Notes: generated by a model not told the origin, from the sequence alone. Positions 13,789 to 22,640 are shown, numbered from the stretch's first letter. The stretch is DNA of 27,251 nt from CAZCZZ01 sp964503335 (GCA_964503335.1 CAZCZZ010000057.1:1-27251); one strand, 5' to 3'. Program-made: numbers and translations.

Positions 13789-14769
13789 TTAAAGTTTCTC
13801 CACAACGACTTGAGACAGGGCATCAATACGGGCTTGGGCGATTGCAGTCCACTCCGAATTCGGGAACATGCGAACGAAAGAGCGGTAGCTTTGGAGCGCG
13901 GCATCGGGTCGCTTTGCGAGCTTATCGTAATAGAGCGCCTTGTTGTAGGACGCCTCGGCCCGCCGCCGCAGCAGCGTATCGCGGTAGGCCATGGCCAGAT
14001 CGATCTGGTCTGCCTTCGGGAAGGCCTGGACAAAGGTCACCACGGCGGCCCACGCCTGCTCCAGAGCCTCCTCGTCGTTGGGCGACTCCTCAGCCATGCG
14101 ATACCAGCAGACAGCACGACCGAAAGCGGCCTTTTCGGCAAACTGGCCCTTGGGGTAGCGCTGTTGGGCAACCATGTAGGCGACGACGGCCAATTCGTAC
14201 TGCTGGGATAACTCGTATGCGCGACCGATCAGGTATTGGGCCTCGGCGGCTTTCTCGCCCCGCGGTGCGTTCTTGACGACGTTTTCCAGCATCGGCACGG
14301 CTCGCTCGGGGGCCATGAATCCGGGGAAGATCAAGAACTTGCCCTTGGGTTTGTTCATGAAGTAGGTCGCAATCCAGAACTGTCGAGAGAGCGTCTCGTC
14401 GTATGGGAACAGCCCGGGGTACTTGTCCATCAGCTCCTGGTACTCATCGAAAGCCTCGTCATAGTCGCCCGCCCGGTCGAGCAACTGCGCATAGGCAAAT
14501 TGGGCAATGGGAGCTTCGACGGATCCCGGCCAGGTTGTGACCAGGGCGAGGTATGCCTTCCTGGCCTTCTTTGGTCGGTCCGCTTCGCGGAGTCCGTTCG
14601 CGTGGATCAGCTGGTCGGACGGGTTCTTCTTTGCGGGCTTGTTGAAACTGAACCAGCCGTGCTTCTTCTCCGTCTCCTCATAGGGCTCCTCCGCGCGGGC
14701 TGATGGCGCAGTGGCCAGGAGCGTGAGAAGGAGCGCAACGAAAAGGACGGGTCGGAGCAAGAGATTCAT
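13789..14769 (-). CDS. BamD-like tetratricopeptide protein
   Basis: A 326-residue exported TPR protein. Residues 1-26 are a signal peptide ending in A-R-A, followed by mature E-E-P-Y. Residues about 50-315 hold TPR-like helical pairs: D-R-P-K-K-A-R-K-A-Y-L-A-L-V, G-D-Y-D-E-A-F-D-E-Y-Q-E-L-M-D-K-Y-P, A-P-E-R-A-V-P-M-L-E-N-V-V and A-E-A-Q-Y-L-I-G-R-A-Y-E-L. Such spacing is typical of BamD/YfiO, the outer-membrane protein assembly factor. There is no lipobox cysteine, whereas classical BamD is a lipoprotein; this one may be periplasmic or held by partners. It is longer than the usual 250 residues. The adjacent lptE-like gene supports an envelope role; a general TPR protein is the alternative. 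Confidence 0.75.
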   Translation of the reverse strand: MNLLLRPVLFVALLLTLLATAPSARAEEPYEETEKKHGWFSFNKPAKKNPSDQLIHANGLREADRPKKARKAYLALVTTWPGSVEAPIAQFAYAQLLDRAGDYDEAFDEYQELMDKYPGLFPYDETLSRQFWIATYFMNKPKGKFLIFPGFMAPERAVPMLENVVKNAPRGEKAAEAQYLIGRAYELSQQYELAVVAYMVAQQRYPKGQFAEKAAFGRAVCWYRMAEESPNDEEALEQAWAAVVTFVQAFPKADQIDLAMAYRDTLLRRRAEASYNKALYYDKLAKRPDAALQSYRSFVRMFPNSEWTAIAQARIDALSQVVVEKL

Positions 14770-14780
14770 GGTGCGAGAGA

Positions 14781-14795
14781 GTAGGGACGCGCTAC
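14781..14795. repeat. possible remnant of the GTAG...CTAC element
   Basis: GTAGGGACGCGCTAC shares its first 11 bases with the start of the element at 3791 and closes with CTAC. The inner hairpins are missing. It sits just upstream of the bamD-like ATG on the minus strand. A decayed or minimal copy is possible; a chance match over 15 nt cannot be excluded. Confidence 0.4.
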
Positions 14796-14811
14796 AGGGG
14801 GGGTCAAGCCT

Positions 14812-15675
14812 TCAAGGCGCGGCTGTGTCGAGGCCCACTTCCCATTGCTTGCAGGCCGCGTGCGTGACCTTGCCGCCCGGGGCGACGTATTTTACGTGGA
14901 CCATGCCCTGGTCGAGGGTCCGGACCACTTCGAGCGCTGTGCCTGCCTCGAACGTGCCGAGAGGTCGGAAGGGCGGCGATACGGTGTATGCGGTGGCCCG
15001 CTTCGGGACCTTGATCGTTTGCGCTGGAGTGGCACTCTTTCCGGCAGGCTTCATGGAAGACCAATCGATGGGATCCGTGCTTCCGCCCGTCTCATACCCG
15101 CCACCTCCATCCGTCACCGGCGCTGGAACCTTGGCCCAAAGTCCTGCGCGTTTCGCCTTCGCCTGCCTCGCCAGCGCGTCCAGCCGGCTGGATATGGCGT
15201 CTCGGGACATCCCGCGGGGATGATCCACCATGTTGCCGTAAACCCGTGTATGACCCTGTGCCGTCAGCACCTGAGCGTAATCTTTGCCTTCCACGGTGAC
15301 GAAAGCGTAGTAGCGCGGCAGGCTGCTGTTGCCTTTTGCATCCTCCCACCGTGTCTCAATCGTCAGCTTCCTTCCGGCGAGCGTGCTTCGCGTGAACTGG
15401 GCGGCTTCCTCACCGGCGGCGAGGACCCGGGACGGCTCGATGTTCCAGTAATCGGCCTGCTCTTGAACGCGCTCAGGGAACGAATTCTCCGCCTCGGGAC
15501 TGTCCACAAAGTAGAGACGGAAGATGTATTCACGCCCGCCGTGCATCACATGGAAGCTGTCGCCGTCATTGGCCGGATCCGCTTTCAACCTGGCATCCTC
15601 GAGCGTAGTCCAGTCCGCCAAAGCCATCGAACCTGCAGCGAGCCAGACGAGAAGACTTAAGCGAGCGATCCCCAT
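14812..15675 (-). CDS. secreted thermonuclease (SNase-like) protein with C-terminal SH3-like tail
   Basis: A 287-residue exported protein. The signal peptide is residues 1-20 (MGIARLSLLVWLAAGSMALA). The SNase fold covers about 28-180: N-D-G-D-S-F-H-V near 36-43, F-R-L-Y-F-V-D-S-P-E at 52-61 (counterparts of SNase Arg35, Asp40, Glu43) and L-P-R-Y-Y-A-F-V at 119-126 (Arg121 as the second catalytic Arg), then G-L-W near the domain end. The key residues are present, so a calcium-dependent phosphodiesterase on DNA/RNA is plausible. A Gly/Thr-rich linker leads to a last 70 residues with the look of an SH3-type beta barrel. The gene precedes the bamD-like gene by 42 bp on the same strand. The substrate and partner are unknown. 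Confidence 0.8.
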   Translation of the reverse strand: MGIARLSLLVWLAAGSMALADWTTLEDARLKADPANDGDSFHVMHGGREYIFRLYFVDSPEAENSFPERVQEQADYWNIEPSRVLAAGEEAAQFTRSTLAGRKLTIETRWEDAKGNSSLPRYYAFVTVEGKDYAQVLTAQGHTRVYGNMVDHPRGMSRDAISSRLDALARQAKAKRAGLWAKVPAPVTDGGGGYETGGSTDPIDWSSMKPAGKSATPAQTIKVPKRATAYTVSPPFRPLGTFEAGTALEVVRTLDQGMVHVKYVAPGGKVTHAACKQWEVGLDTAAP

Positions 15676-15791
15676 GCCCGGAGACGGTACCGGACGGACG
15701 GCCCTACTTCAATGCGATCAGGCATGGAACCGCAGCCCCGTTTCGGGTACTGTTAGACATACATTTGGCTTCAACAGCGGTGGGAGGCGGC

Positions 15792-18683
15792 ATGCGTAGA
15801 GCGTTCCTGACAGGGTTCCTGTCTATTGTTGCGATTTCTGGCAGTGTGGGCGGCCCGCTCATCAACCCGGGCGACACATGGCGCTATTTCAAGGGGACAA
15901 GTACGCCAGCCAACCAAGGGGCGGCCACGTGGACGGCCACCAACTACAACGATTCGGGCTGGTTATCTGGGGCGAGCGGTTTTGGTTTTGGTGACGGTGA
16001 CGACGCGACTGTTCTTTCCGATATGCAGTCGAACTACCTCTCCGTCTTCATCCGGAAGAGCTTCTCGATCGCCAGCACCTCGGCTGTATCGCACCTGACC
16101 CTGGCCATGGACTACGACGACGGGTTTGTGGCGTATCTCAACGGACAGGAAGTCGCCCGCCGACAGGTGGCGGATGATCCCGCCATTCATTCATCCGCCG
16201 CCACGGCCAACCACGAGGCTTCGCAGACCGGGCTGAACGAATTCAGGGCGAATGCCGATCCGCAGGAGAAGGAGTTCATCGCGATTGACCCGGGACTCCT
16301 TGTGAACGGCAACAACGTGCTGGCTATATCGGGACACAACATATCCATCGGCAGCAGCGATTTCTCCCTGATCCCGGAGCTGTACACGAACGTCACGCTG
16401 GTTCGCGGTCCGTTTCTCCAAATGCCACTGCCGCGTCGCATGTCGGTTGTGTGGAAAACCGATGCCCTGACGGACGGCGCCGTGGACTATGGCTATGACA
16501 TGTCATATGGCGGCGGCACGGTAAGCGACGCCACTCCCGTGCGCCAGCATGTGATCCACCTGCCCGAACTGGCATCCGGTTCAACCGTCTACTACCGGGT
16601 GCGCAGCGGTGGCGTCACGCTGGGTTCAAACAGCTTCCGTGCCCCCGTGGCGGCAAACCAGCCGCTGCGGTTCGCCGTTGTGGGTGACTTTGGATCGTCC
16701 ACGACCAACACGCTGGCCGTCGCCAACCAGATCGCCGCGGCGAATCCCGACTTGATCATCACGGTGGGCGACAACATCTACCAGGACGGGCAGCCCGGCT
16801 CCTTCGACCCGCACTGGTTCCAACCCTACAGCACCACGATGGCCCGGTCGCCCATGTTCCCCGTGCTCGGCAATCACGATGTGCATGCCGGGACGGGCAA
16901 GTGGGGACAGATCATCTTCGAGCTTCCGACAAATGGTCCGCTGGCCGAACTGGAGCGCAACTACTCCGTCGACATCGGGAATGCGCACTTCGCGTTCATC
17001 GACAGCAATCCCTTCGACAACGACGAGATCTACTATCCGAACAAGACCGCGTCGCGGAATGCGATCAAGGCCTGGTTGACGAATGACCTCGCCCAGACGA
17101 CCCAGACCTGGAAGTTTGTGGTGTATCACCACCCGCCGTATACCAGCTCCGGCAGCCATGGCGACGAGGCGTTGATGAAGTCGGAGCTCAGCCCGATCTT
17201 CGAGCAGTACGGTGTGAACTGGGCATTCCAGGGCCACACGCACTTCTTCGAGCGCATCAACCCGGTGAACGCCGTCAACTACATCACTTCGGGCGGCGGC
17301 GGCTTCTCGCTGCACAGCCTCACCTTGCAGCGCGAGTTTTCTGCGACAGTTTTTAATTCGCGGTACTCGTTTACGCTCGTGGATATCGATGACAAGTCTC
17401 TCACGCTCCGGTGTCTCGACCAGGATGGCGTTCAACGCGACATCTATCGCTACGACCTCGATCATCCGTTCGACATGGACGGCCTGGTGGACGACAACGC
17501 GTGGGGGAGGGCGACCAACGGCTTGATCCTGCGCGCTGCGATCAGGGGCAACTACCTCTACCTCGCCACGCAGGATGCGGGCGAAAGCAGCGACCATTTC
17601 ATCTATCTCGCGACGCAGCTTAGCACCACGCAGAAACCATCAAACTGGGGAAAGTCCGGAACCGTGATGGCATGGAACGCCTTCCTTGCCGACGAGAACA
17701 ACAATGCGTTCAACGGGTGGTTCGGCGATAGTGAGCAGTCGCTGTCGAGCTATCCCGCCTACCGGTCCATGACGTCGGGGCTGAACAACAACGGAGGGAA
17801 TGGAAACGGTGTCCTTGAGGGTTCTATTGACCTCGTGACCCATCTCGGTTCATTCCCCAGTCAGATCTATCTGGCCGCCGCCCCCTATGCCACGACCAAC
17901 CTGGGTCATCTTATCGACGAGGCCCAGGTTCCAGCCGGAAACGGCTCGGACAACATCAGCAGCGGCGAGTTCCTGCCCCTCCTCACACGTGATATCGCTC
18001 TCGACCTCCCATTCGCCGACGCTGGCGGAAGCCCGGCGGTTGAAGCCGGGATGGCCGCGACGCTGGATGGAACCGGTTCCTCGGCACCCAGTGGCCTGCC
18101 GCTATCCTATTCGTGGTCACAGGATGCAGGTCCCGCCGCTCAGTTCGGTTCGCCTTCCGGTTCCACAACCGCCTATACCGTGACGAACAACATCGGTGCG
18201 CCAACCACCGCCGTGGTCCGCCTCACGGTGAACGACACGCGCTTTGATGCAGAGGACACGGCGACGGTATTCATCGCGCCGATGGTGGACTCGGATGGCG
18301 ATGGATTGTCCGACAACGAGGAGACGAGCGGCCTGAACAATGTCCTCACGATGCCCAATCCGGGGGGGCATACCTCGAACCCATCACTGCCGGACACCGA
18401 CAGTGACGGGATATCGGACGGGAATGAAGCCATCGCGGGTACCGACCCGGATGATGCATCATCCGTGCTTGTCGTGGCCAACACCTCGCTCGCTGCTTCG
18501 GGCATCCAGCTTGACTGGCCCAGCGTCACGGGTCGGGTCTACAACGTGCATCGGGCTACCAATTTGCTTGATACCTTCCAGCTTGCCGCTACGAATGTAG
18601 CAGCGACGCCGTTGACCAATTCGCTGGTGTTGCCGTTTATGGTGGGTGGGCAGACGTACTTCTATATTGAAGTCCTGCCTTAA
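15792..18683 (+). CDS. secreted purple-acid-phosphatase-like metallophosphoesterase, multi-domain
   Basis: A 963-residue exported protein from the ATG at 15792 (GGGAGG just upstream; signal peptide MRRAFLTGFLSIVAISGSVGG). A jelly-roll/galactose-binding-like domain covers about 22-205, a PAP N-terminal FnIII-type domain about 206-290, and the calcineurin-like metallophosphoesterase about 293-490. Its metal ligands are all visible: Asp299 (GDFG), Asp327 and Tyr330 (GDNIY), Asn361-His362 (GNHD), His446 (YHHPPY) and His482/484 (GHTHFFER). Tyr330 is the residue that makes purple acid phosphatases purple. Then come a beta domain (about 560-750), a PKD-like domain (about 750-830) and two thrombospondin-3 calcium motifs (near 832 and 870). 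The C-terminal module has Y-N-V-H-R-A-T-N-L, common at the ends of PVC exoproteins. It probably scavenges phosphate from esters outside the cell. Confidence 0.88.
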   Translation: MRRAFLTGFLSIVAISGSVGGPLINPGDTWRYFKGTSTPANQGAATWTATNYNDSGWLSGASGFGFGDGDDATVLSDMQSNYLSVFIRKSFSIASTSAVSHLTLAMDYDDGFVAYLNGQEVARRQVADDPAIHSSAATANHEASQTGLNEFRANADPQEKEFIAIDPGLLVNGNNVLAISGHNISIGSSDFSLIPELYTNVTLVRGPFLQMPLPRRMSVVWKTDALTDGAVDYGYDMSYGGGTVSDATPVRQHVIHLPELASGSTVYYRVRSGGVTLGSNSFRAPVAANQPLRFAVVGDFGSSTTNTLAVANQIAAANPDLIITVGDNIYQDGQPGSFDPHWFQPYSTTMARSPMFPVLGNHDVHAGTGKWGQIIFELPTNGPLAELERNYSVDIGNAHFAFIDSNPFDNDEIYYPNKTASRNAIKAWLTNDLAQTTQTWKFVVYHHPPYTSSGSHGDEALMKSELSPIFEQYGVNWAFQGHTHFFERINPVNAVNYITSGGGGFSLHSLTLQREFSATVFNSRYSFTLVDIDDKSLTLRCLDQDGVQRDIYRYDLDHPFDMDGLVDDNAWGRATNGLILRAAIRGNYLYLATQDAGESSDHFIYLATQLSTTQKPSNWGKSGTVMAWNAFLADENNNAFNGWFGDSEQSLSSYPAYRSMTSGLNNNGGNGNGVLEGSIDLVTHLGSFPSQIYLAAAPYATTNLGHLIDEAQVPAGNGSDNISSGEFLPLLTRDIALDLPFADAGGSPAVEAGMAATLDGTGSSAPSGLPLSYSWSQDAGPAAQFGSPSGSTTAYTVTNNIGAPTTAVVRLTVNDTRFDAEDTATVFIAPMVDSDGDGLSDNEETSGLNNVLTMPNPGGHTSNPSLPDTDSDGISDGNEAIAGTDPDDASSVLVVANTSLAASGIQLDWPSVTGRVYNVHRATNLLDTFQLAATNVAATPLTNSLVLPFMVGGQTYFYIEVLP

Positions 18684-18748
18684 CAGCCTGTGGAGCTCGA
18701 AGGTTGAAAAAGCCTGCCTGAATCAGGGCAGCCAAGGAAACGAAAGCT

Positions 18749-19339
18749 ATGCGCATTCTCTCCGACGAAGAGGTCCTTCAGACTTTCCGCGACACGAAGG
18801 CACTTCTCTCCGGCCACTTCGAGTTGCGATCCAAACTTCACAGCGACCAGTATTTCCAGTGTGCGCTGGTGCTGCAGTATCCGAAAGTTGCGGAGCGGCT
18901 TTGTCGGTCGTTGCACGACACGATGCGACAGAAAGCCAATTCGACCACATTTATGCCCAGTGCCGTAATTTCTCCCGCGCTTGGAGGGCTTGTCATCGGC
19001 CAGGAGCTTGCACGTGTCATGGGCCTGCGCCACATCTTTGCGGAGAAGGAAGACAACAAACTGGTGCTTCGCCGGGGCTTCAAGATCAACAAGGGGGATC
19101 ACTTCGTCGTCGCAGAGGATGTCATGACCCGCGGTGGTCGAATCCAGGAGGCGATCAAGATCGTCGAGGACGCGGGCGGAGTGATCGATGCCATCGCGGT
19201 CATCGCGGACCGGAGCGGAGGAAAGGCCACGTTCCCGTACCCGATCTACAGCATGATCAAGATGGAGCCGGTCACGTGGGAGCCCGGCAATTGCCCGCTC
19301 TGCAAGCAGGGCGTTCCGCTGGATCACCCGGGATCGTAG
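18749..19339 (+). CDS. pyrE: orotate phosphoribosyltransferase
   Basis: Joins orotate to PRPP, giving OMP in pyrimidine synthesis (cytoplasm). 196 residues. The N-terminal segment H-F-E-L-R-S-K-L-H-S-D-Q-Y-F-Q-C-A (23-39) and the PRPP-binding motif V-V-A-E-D-V-M-T-R-G-G-R (120-131) identify the family. The motif has M-T-R-G-G-R where many OPRTs have V-T-T-G-G-S. The protein ends W-E-P-G-N-C-P-L-C-K-Q-G-V-P-L, a Cys pair also seen in some PVC and archaeal-type members. AAGGAAA precedes the ATG. It follows the phosphoesterase by 65 bp and faces azoR across an inverted repeat. Confidence 0.92.
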   Translation: MRILSDEEVLQTFRDTKALLSGHFELRSKLHSDQYFQCALVLQYPKVAERLCRSLHDTMRQKANSTTFMPSAVISPALGGLVIGQELARVMGLRHIFAEKEDNKLVLRRGFKINKGDHFVVAEDVMTRGGRIQEAIKIVEDAGGVIDAIAVIADRSGGKATFPYPIYSMIKMEPVTWEPGNCPLCKQGVPLDHPGS

Positions 19340-19349
19340 CGAACCCCGT

Positions 19350-19424
19350 AAACACGTGATCCGTAATCCGTGACCCGTGTTCCGAAAGATCGGATGACGG
19401 ATTACTGATTACGGATCACTTCCG
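19350..19424. repeat. inverted short-word repeat (gtgatcc/gtaatcc words)
   Basis: The left arm 19350-19384 is made of 7-nt words (GTGATCC, GTAATCC, GTGACCC, GTGTTCC); the right arm is 19393-19424. A 13-bp core pairs perfectly: GTGATCCGTAATC (19356-19368) with GATTACGGATCAC (19407-19419). It begins 10 nt after the pyrE stop, in the junction with the convergent azoR-like gene. Confidence 0.88.
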
Positions 19425-19439
19425 TGTCGGACTTCGGAG

Positions 19440-20078
19440 TTACGGCAGCTCAGCGATCTCGTCGGCAAGATCCTGCGCAGCTTCCAATGCAAACTGTTTC
19501 CGCTCGTCGGCGTCGTTGTGGAAGAACTTGTCCTGGCCTTCTGCCCACGCGTAGTGGATATCGGTTACGCCGATGAAGCCGAAGTTGTTCTGCATCATGG
19601 GCGTGATGCCGTCGCGGGGATCGCTTTCCTTGTAGACGTCGCCCGATGACACGAGGACAACTACGCGGCGAAGCTGGTGCAACGGCTTGATGCCTTCTGC
19701 GCCCATCTCGTACATCATGCCGGGTTCAAGAACCTGATCGATCCACGCCTTGAGGATGGCGGGCGGTCCGCCGCACCACATCGGCATCGTCATCACAAGG
19801 ACGTCGGCCGCGCGAAGCATCTCGGCCTGCGCGCTGGCGTACGTGATCGACTTCTCTTCGTCCTTGGACGGCTTGTACGTCGGGTCGGTCACGGGATTGT
19901 AGAGCCGGCGGTACGCGGCGTAGGACAAGAAGGGCGGGGGTTCCTCGTAGAGGTCCACATTGTTGACCATGACGTCGGGGTTCTTCTCGACCAACCGCGC
20001 GAAGAAAGCAGCCGCGAGCTGTTTCGAAGCGGACTCTTCAATCGGTCTTGGATTCGCGCAAATGTGCAATACGTTCAT
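19440..20078 (-). CDS. FMN-dependent NADH-azoreductase-like flavoprotein
   Basis: A 212-residue cytoplasmic protein of the flavodoxin-2 (AzoR/NQO) family; uses NAD(P)H to reduce quinones, azo compounds or nitro compounds by two electrons. The FMN phosphate-binding start is V-L-H-I-C-A-N-P-R-P-I-E-E-S-A-S. The central motif P-M-W-C-G-G-P-P-A-I-L-K-A-W-I-D-Q-V-L matches the AzoR P-M-Y-N-x-x-x-P-x-x-L-K-A-W-I-D pattern that lines the flavin. An AAGGA sequence stands about 10 nt before the ATG. It starts 19 bp after the stop of the Ser/Thr kinase on the same strand, so the two are probably cotranscribed. The physiological substrate is unknown. Confidence 0.85.
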   Translation of the reverse strand: MNVLHICANPRPIEESASKQLAAAFFARLVEKNPDVMVNNVDLYEEPPPFLSYAAYRRLYNPVTDPTYKPSKDEEKSITYASAQAEMLRAADVLVMTMPMWCGGPPAILKAWIDQVLEPGMMYEMGAEGIKPLHQLRRVVVLVSSGDVYKESDPRDGITPMMQNNFGFIGVTDIHYAWAEGQDKFFHNDADERKQFALEAAQDLADEIAELP

Positions 20079-20097
20079 TCAACCATCCTTATCTTTG

Positions 20098-21348
20098 TCA
20101 GTTCGGTCCACCCACGTCGGCCACGGTTTCCTCATTGTGGCCCGGAAACGACGAAACCTCACCGGTCTCGATGAGCCCCGTTTTCGGGTTCACGAGTTTC
20201 GAGAGGTAGTTTTCCAGTTCGCGGCCATATTCCGTATCTTTGCCCATTAACGCAAGCTGCTTGTGCACAATGATCAGACCATTTTTGCCCGATTCAGCCT
20301 CCTGGGCCGAGGAAAACCGCTTGCCGGGGTCGGGGGCGAGGAAACGACGCATAACGTCCACAAACATGGCGTTTTGCTTCACATGATCGGGCAGGTATTC
20401 GGGCAACCGCTCCGCCAGCTTCATCTTGAAGGCTAGCAACTCGTTTTCCGGTGGGGTCTTGCCCTTGATGAGGGATTCGCCCCGCAACATCTCGAGCAGG
20501 ACCAGGCCCACCGCGTAGATGTCTGATTGCAGCGTGGCGCGTTCGCGGCGGTGCATCTCCGGGGCCATGAAGAGCGGGGTGCCGAGAAGGAATGTGACCG
20601 CTTCGTTCTGGGTCACCGCACGGCCGTAGTCGATGAGTTTCACGTAGCCCAGGCTGTCCACGAGGATGTTGCCGGGCTTCACGTCGGAATGGACAAAGTT
20701 GAGGTCGTGCAGCGACTCCAGCGCGCGCAGGACGCGACGGGCGATGTAGATGGCGATGCCGGGCTGGATCCCGGTCTTGCCACCGGGTCCCGGGCGGAAA
20801 ATCACGTCCGTGTACTCGTGCCACTGCTGCGGTGTGCTGGCCCGCTTCACCCGGTCGAGATGATGCCCGTCGAGCAGGTAGCGCAGACCGACACCGTCTA
20901 TGGCTTCCATCTGCACATAGCCGATGCCGTTGTATTCCTCATAGATATCGGGTGCGACCAGGTTCGGGCTCTTGATGTTCTGAAGCTTAGACGTCTGGGC
21001 CGCGATACGACCCATGTCGGTCCAGTACTTCTTCGCATTGGGATAGATCGACGGGTCGAAGAGCTTGATGGCATGGCGCGTGATGCAGCCGCGCGCGCCC
21101 TGGCGGAGGCCGGCGAAGACGATGCCCTGACGCCCACGGCCCAGTTCGCGCGCAAAGCGATACGCGACGGGGTAGTAGATGGCGCGGGCGCTGACGATGG
21201 ACTTGTAGTTCGCGACCAGTTGGGCGGCACCCTTGCCGCTGCTGCCCGGAATCTGGTCCATGACGGACATCTGGTCCTCGGTCGTTTCGGGGACGTCCAT
21301 CCGGGTCGTCATTTCCTGAATATCGTCTTCGTCGTCCTGATCGGGCAT
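20098..21348 (-). CDS. Ser/Thr protein kinase (Hanks-type)
   Basis: A 416-residue cytoplasmic kinase without a membrane helix. The kinase domain covers about 60-330: the Gly loop E-L-G-R-G-R-Q-G-I-V-F (68-78), Lys95 (H-A-I-K-L-F), the catalytic loop H-S-D-V-K-P-G-N (220-227, Asp222; the usual Arg of HRD is Ser), D-Y-G at 240-242 in place of DFG, APE at 262-264, and S-D-I-Y-A-V-G-L-V-L-L-E-M-L (275-288). All catalytic residues are present, so it should be active. The N-terminal 50 residues are acidic and unstructured; the C-terminal part is a helical tail. No Shine-Dalgarno sequence is evident at the ATG. It is divergent from lhgO and upstream of an AzoR-like gene; its substrate is unknown. 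Confidence 0.92.
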   Translation of the reverse strand: MPDQDDEDDIQEMTTRMDVPETTEDQMSVMDQIPGSSGKGAAQLVANYKSIVSARAIYYPVAYRFARELGRGRQGIVFAGLRQGARGCITRHAIKLFDPSIYPNAKKYWTDMGRIAAQTSKLQNIKSPNLVAPDIYEEYNGIGYVQMEAIDGVGLRYLLDGHHLDRVKRASTPQQWHEYTDVIFRPGPGGKTGIQPGIAIYIARRVLRALESLHDLNFVHSDVKPGNILVDSLGYVKLIDYGRAVTQNEAVTFLLGTPLFMAPEMHRRERATLQSDIYAVGLVLLEMLRGESLIKGKTPPENELLAFKMKLAERLPEYLPDHVKQNAMFVDVMRRFLAPDPGKRFSSAQEAESGKNGLIIVHKQLALMGKDTEYGRELENYLSKLVNPKTGLIETGEVSSFPGHNEETVADVGGPN

Positions 21349-21431
21349 GGCGGCAAAGTGTACGTATTGACGGCCCCGCTGCGAAGAGGAATCTGCTTGA
21401 TGACGCGCCTGCGATGCGGAACGGTGCGGGC

Positions 21432-22640
21432 ATGTCGAAATCGTTTGATATTGCCATTGTCGGCGGCGGAATCGTCGGCCTCGCCACGGCGCTGAACCTT
21501 ATCCGCTCCACATCCGCCCGGATCGTGGTCCTCGAGGCCGAATCCCATGTCGCGGCACACCAGACCGGACACAACAGCGGCGTGATTCATTCCGGCCTCT
21601 ACTACAAACCGGGTTCCCTCAAGGCGAAGAACTGCACGAGCGGGCGTGAGGCCATGTATGCGTTCTGTGCCGAACACGGCATCGCGCACGAACGTTGCGG
21701 CAAGATTGTCGTTGCGACGTCCGAGACCGAGCTTCCCGCTCTGAACGAGTTGGAGCGACGCGGCCGCGAGAACGGACTCGACGGCATCCGTCGCATCGGT
21801 CGCTCCGAACTCCGGGAGTTCGAACCCCATGTGGCCGGCGTCGAAGGCCTGTTTGTGCCCCAGACCGGCATCGTGGATTTCCCCGGCGTCACGCAGAAGT
21901 TCGCCGACCTTGTGAGGGAGAAGGGCGGCGAAGTCCTCCTGTCGCATCCCGTGACCTCGATCCGCAGCCGCCCCGACGGTATCACCCTCGAAACGCCCAA
22001 AGGCGAAATCGCAGCGCGGCATTTGATCAACTGTGCCGGACTCCAGTCGGATCGCATCGCCCGCATGGCCGGACACGACCCCGGACTCCAGATCATTCCC
22101 TTCCGCGGCGAGTACTACGAACTCGTGCCCGCAAGGCATCACCTCGTCCGCAACCTGATCTATCCCGTGCCCGATCCGCGCTTCCCGTTTCTGGGTGTCC
22201 ACTTTACGCGCATGGTCAAAGGCGGCGTCGAGGCGGGGCCGAATGCCGTGCTCGCGTTCCGCCGCGAGGGCTACACGCGCAGCAGCTTCTCCCTGCGCGA
22301 TACGATGACGATGGCCACCTTTCCGGGCTTCTGGAAGATGGCGGGAAAATACTGGCGCATGGGCGCCGGCGAATTTCACCGGTCCTTCAGCAAACCGGCG
22401 TTCGTCAAGGCGCTGCAGAAGCTGATGCCGGAAATACGGGATGAAGACCTCGTTCCGGCGGGCGCGGGCGTTCGCGCGCAAGCCGTGGACGCAAACGGCG
22501 GCCTCGTGGACGACTTCCGCTTTGTGGAAGCGGAACACATGATCCATGTACTTAACGCGCCATCACCGGCGGCGACGGCGTCCCTCAGCATCGGAAAGAC
22601 CATCGCCGAGCTGGCCACGCGCAATTTCTCACTCTCATGA
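21432..22640 (+). CDS. lhgO: L-2-hydroxyglutarate oxidase-like FAD enzyme
   Basis: Oxidises L-2-hydroxyglutarate to 2-oxoglutarate, typically passing electrons to the quinone pool. 402 residues. The FAD-binding GxGxxG is at 11-16 (I-V-G-G-G-I-V-G-L-A-T-A-L). The family-typical segment H-Q-T-G-H-N-S-G-V-I-H-S-G-L-Y-Y follows, then K-P-G-S-L-K-A-K-N-C and the late P-F-R-G-E-Y-Y-E-L region. The frame opens at 21414, but the ATG at 21432 places the dinucleotide fold at its normal distance from the N-terminus. The stop overlaps the start of the aminomutase gene by four bases, so the two are coupled. Glycerol-3-phosphate dehydrogenase-like DAO enzymes are the alternative, but the HNSGVIHSG signature favours LhgO. 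Confidence 0.9.
   Translation: MSKSFDIAIVGGGIVGLATALNLIRSTSARIVVLEAESHVAAHQTGHNSGVIHSGLYYKPGSLKAKNCTSGREAMYAFCAEHGIAHERCGKIVVATSETELPALNELERRGRENGLDGIRRIGRSELREFEPHVAGVEGLFVPQTGIVDFPGVTQKFADLVREKGGEVLLSHPVTSIRSRPDGITLETPKGEIAARHLINCAGLQSDRIARMAGHDPGLQIIPFRGEYYELVPARHHLVRNLIYPVPDPRFPFLGVHFTRMVKGGVEAGPNAVLAFRREGYTRSSFSLRDTMTMATFPGFWKMAGKYWRMGAGEFHRSFSKPAFVKALQKLMPEIRDEDLVPAGAGVRAQAVDANGGLVDDFRFVEAEHMIHVLNAPSPAATASLSIGKTIAELATRNFSLS

Noticed and set aside
13788..14033. N-terminal extension of the lptE-like gene
   Set aside because: The extension is antisense-like low-complexity sequence inside the bamD-like gene; the lipoprotein signal begins at 13787.
16626..17597. 323-residue minus-strand frame opposite the phosphoesterase
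   Set aside because: The opposite strand carries all metal ligands of a purple acid phosphatase; this is an antisense shadow.
21309..22547. 412-residue minus-strand frame opposite lhgO
   Set aside because: It mirrors a well-identified FAD oxidase and has shadow-type composition.
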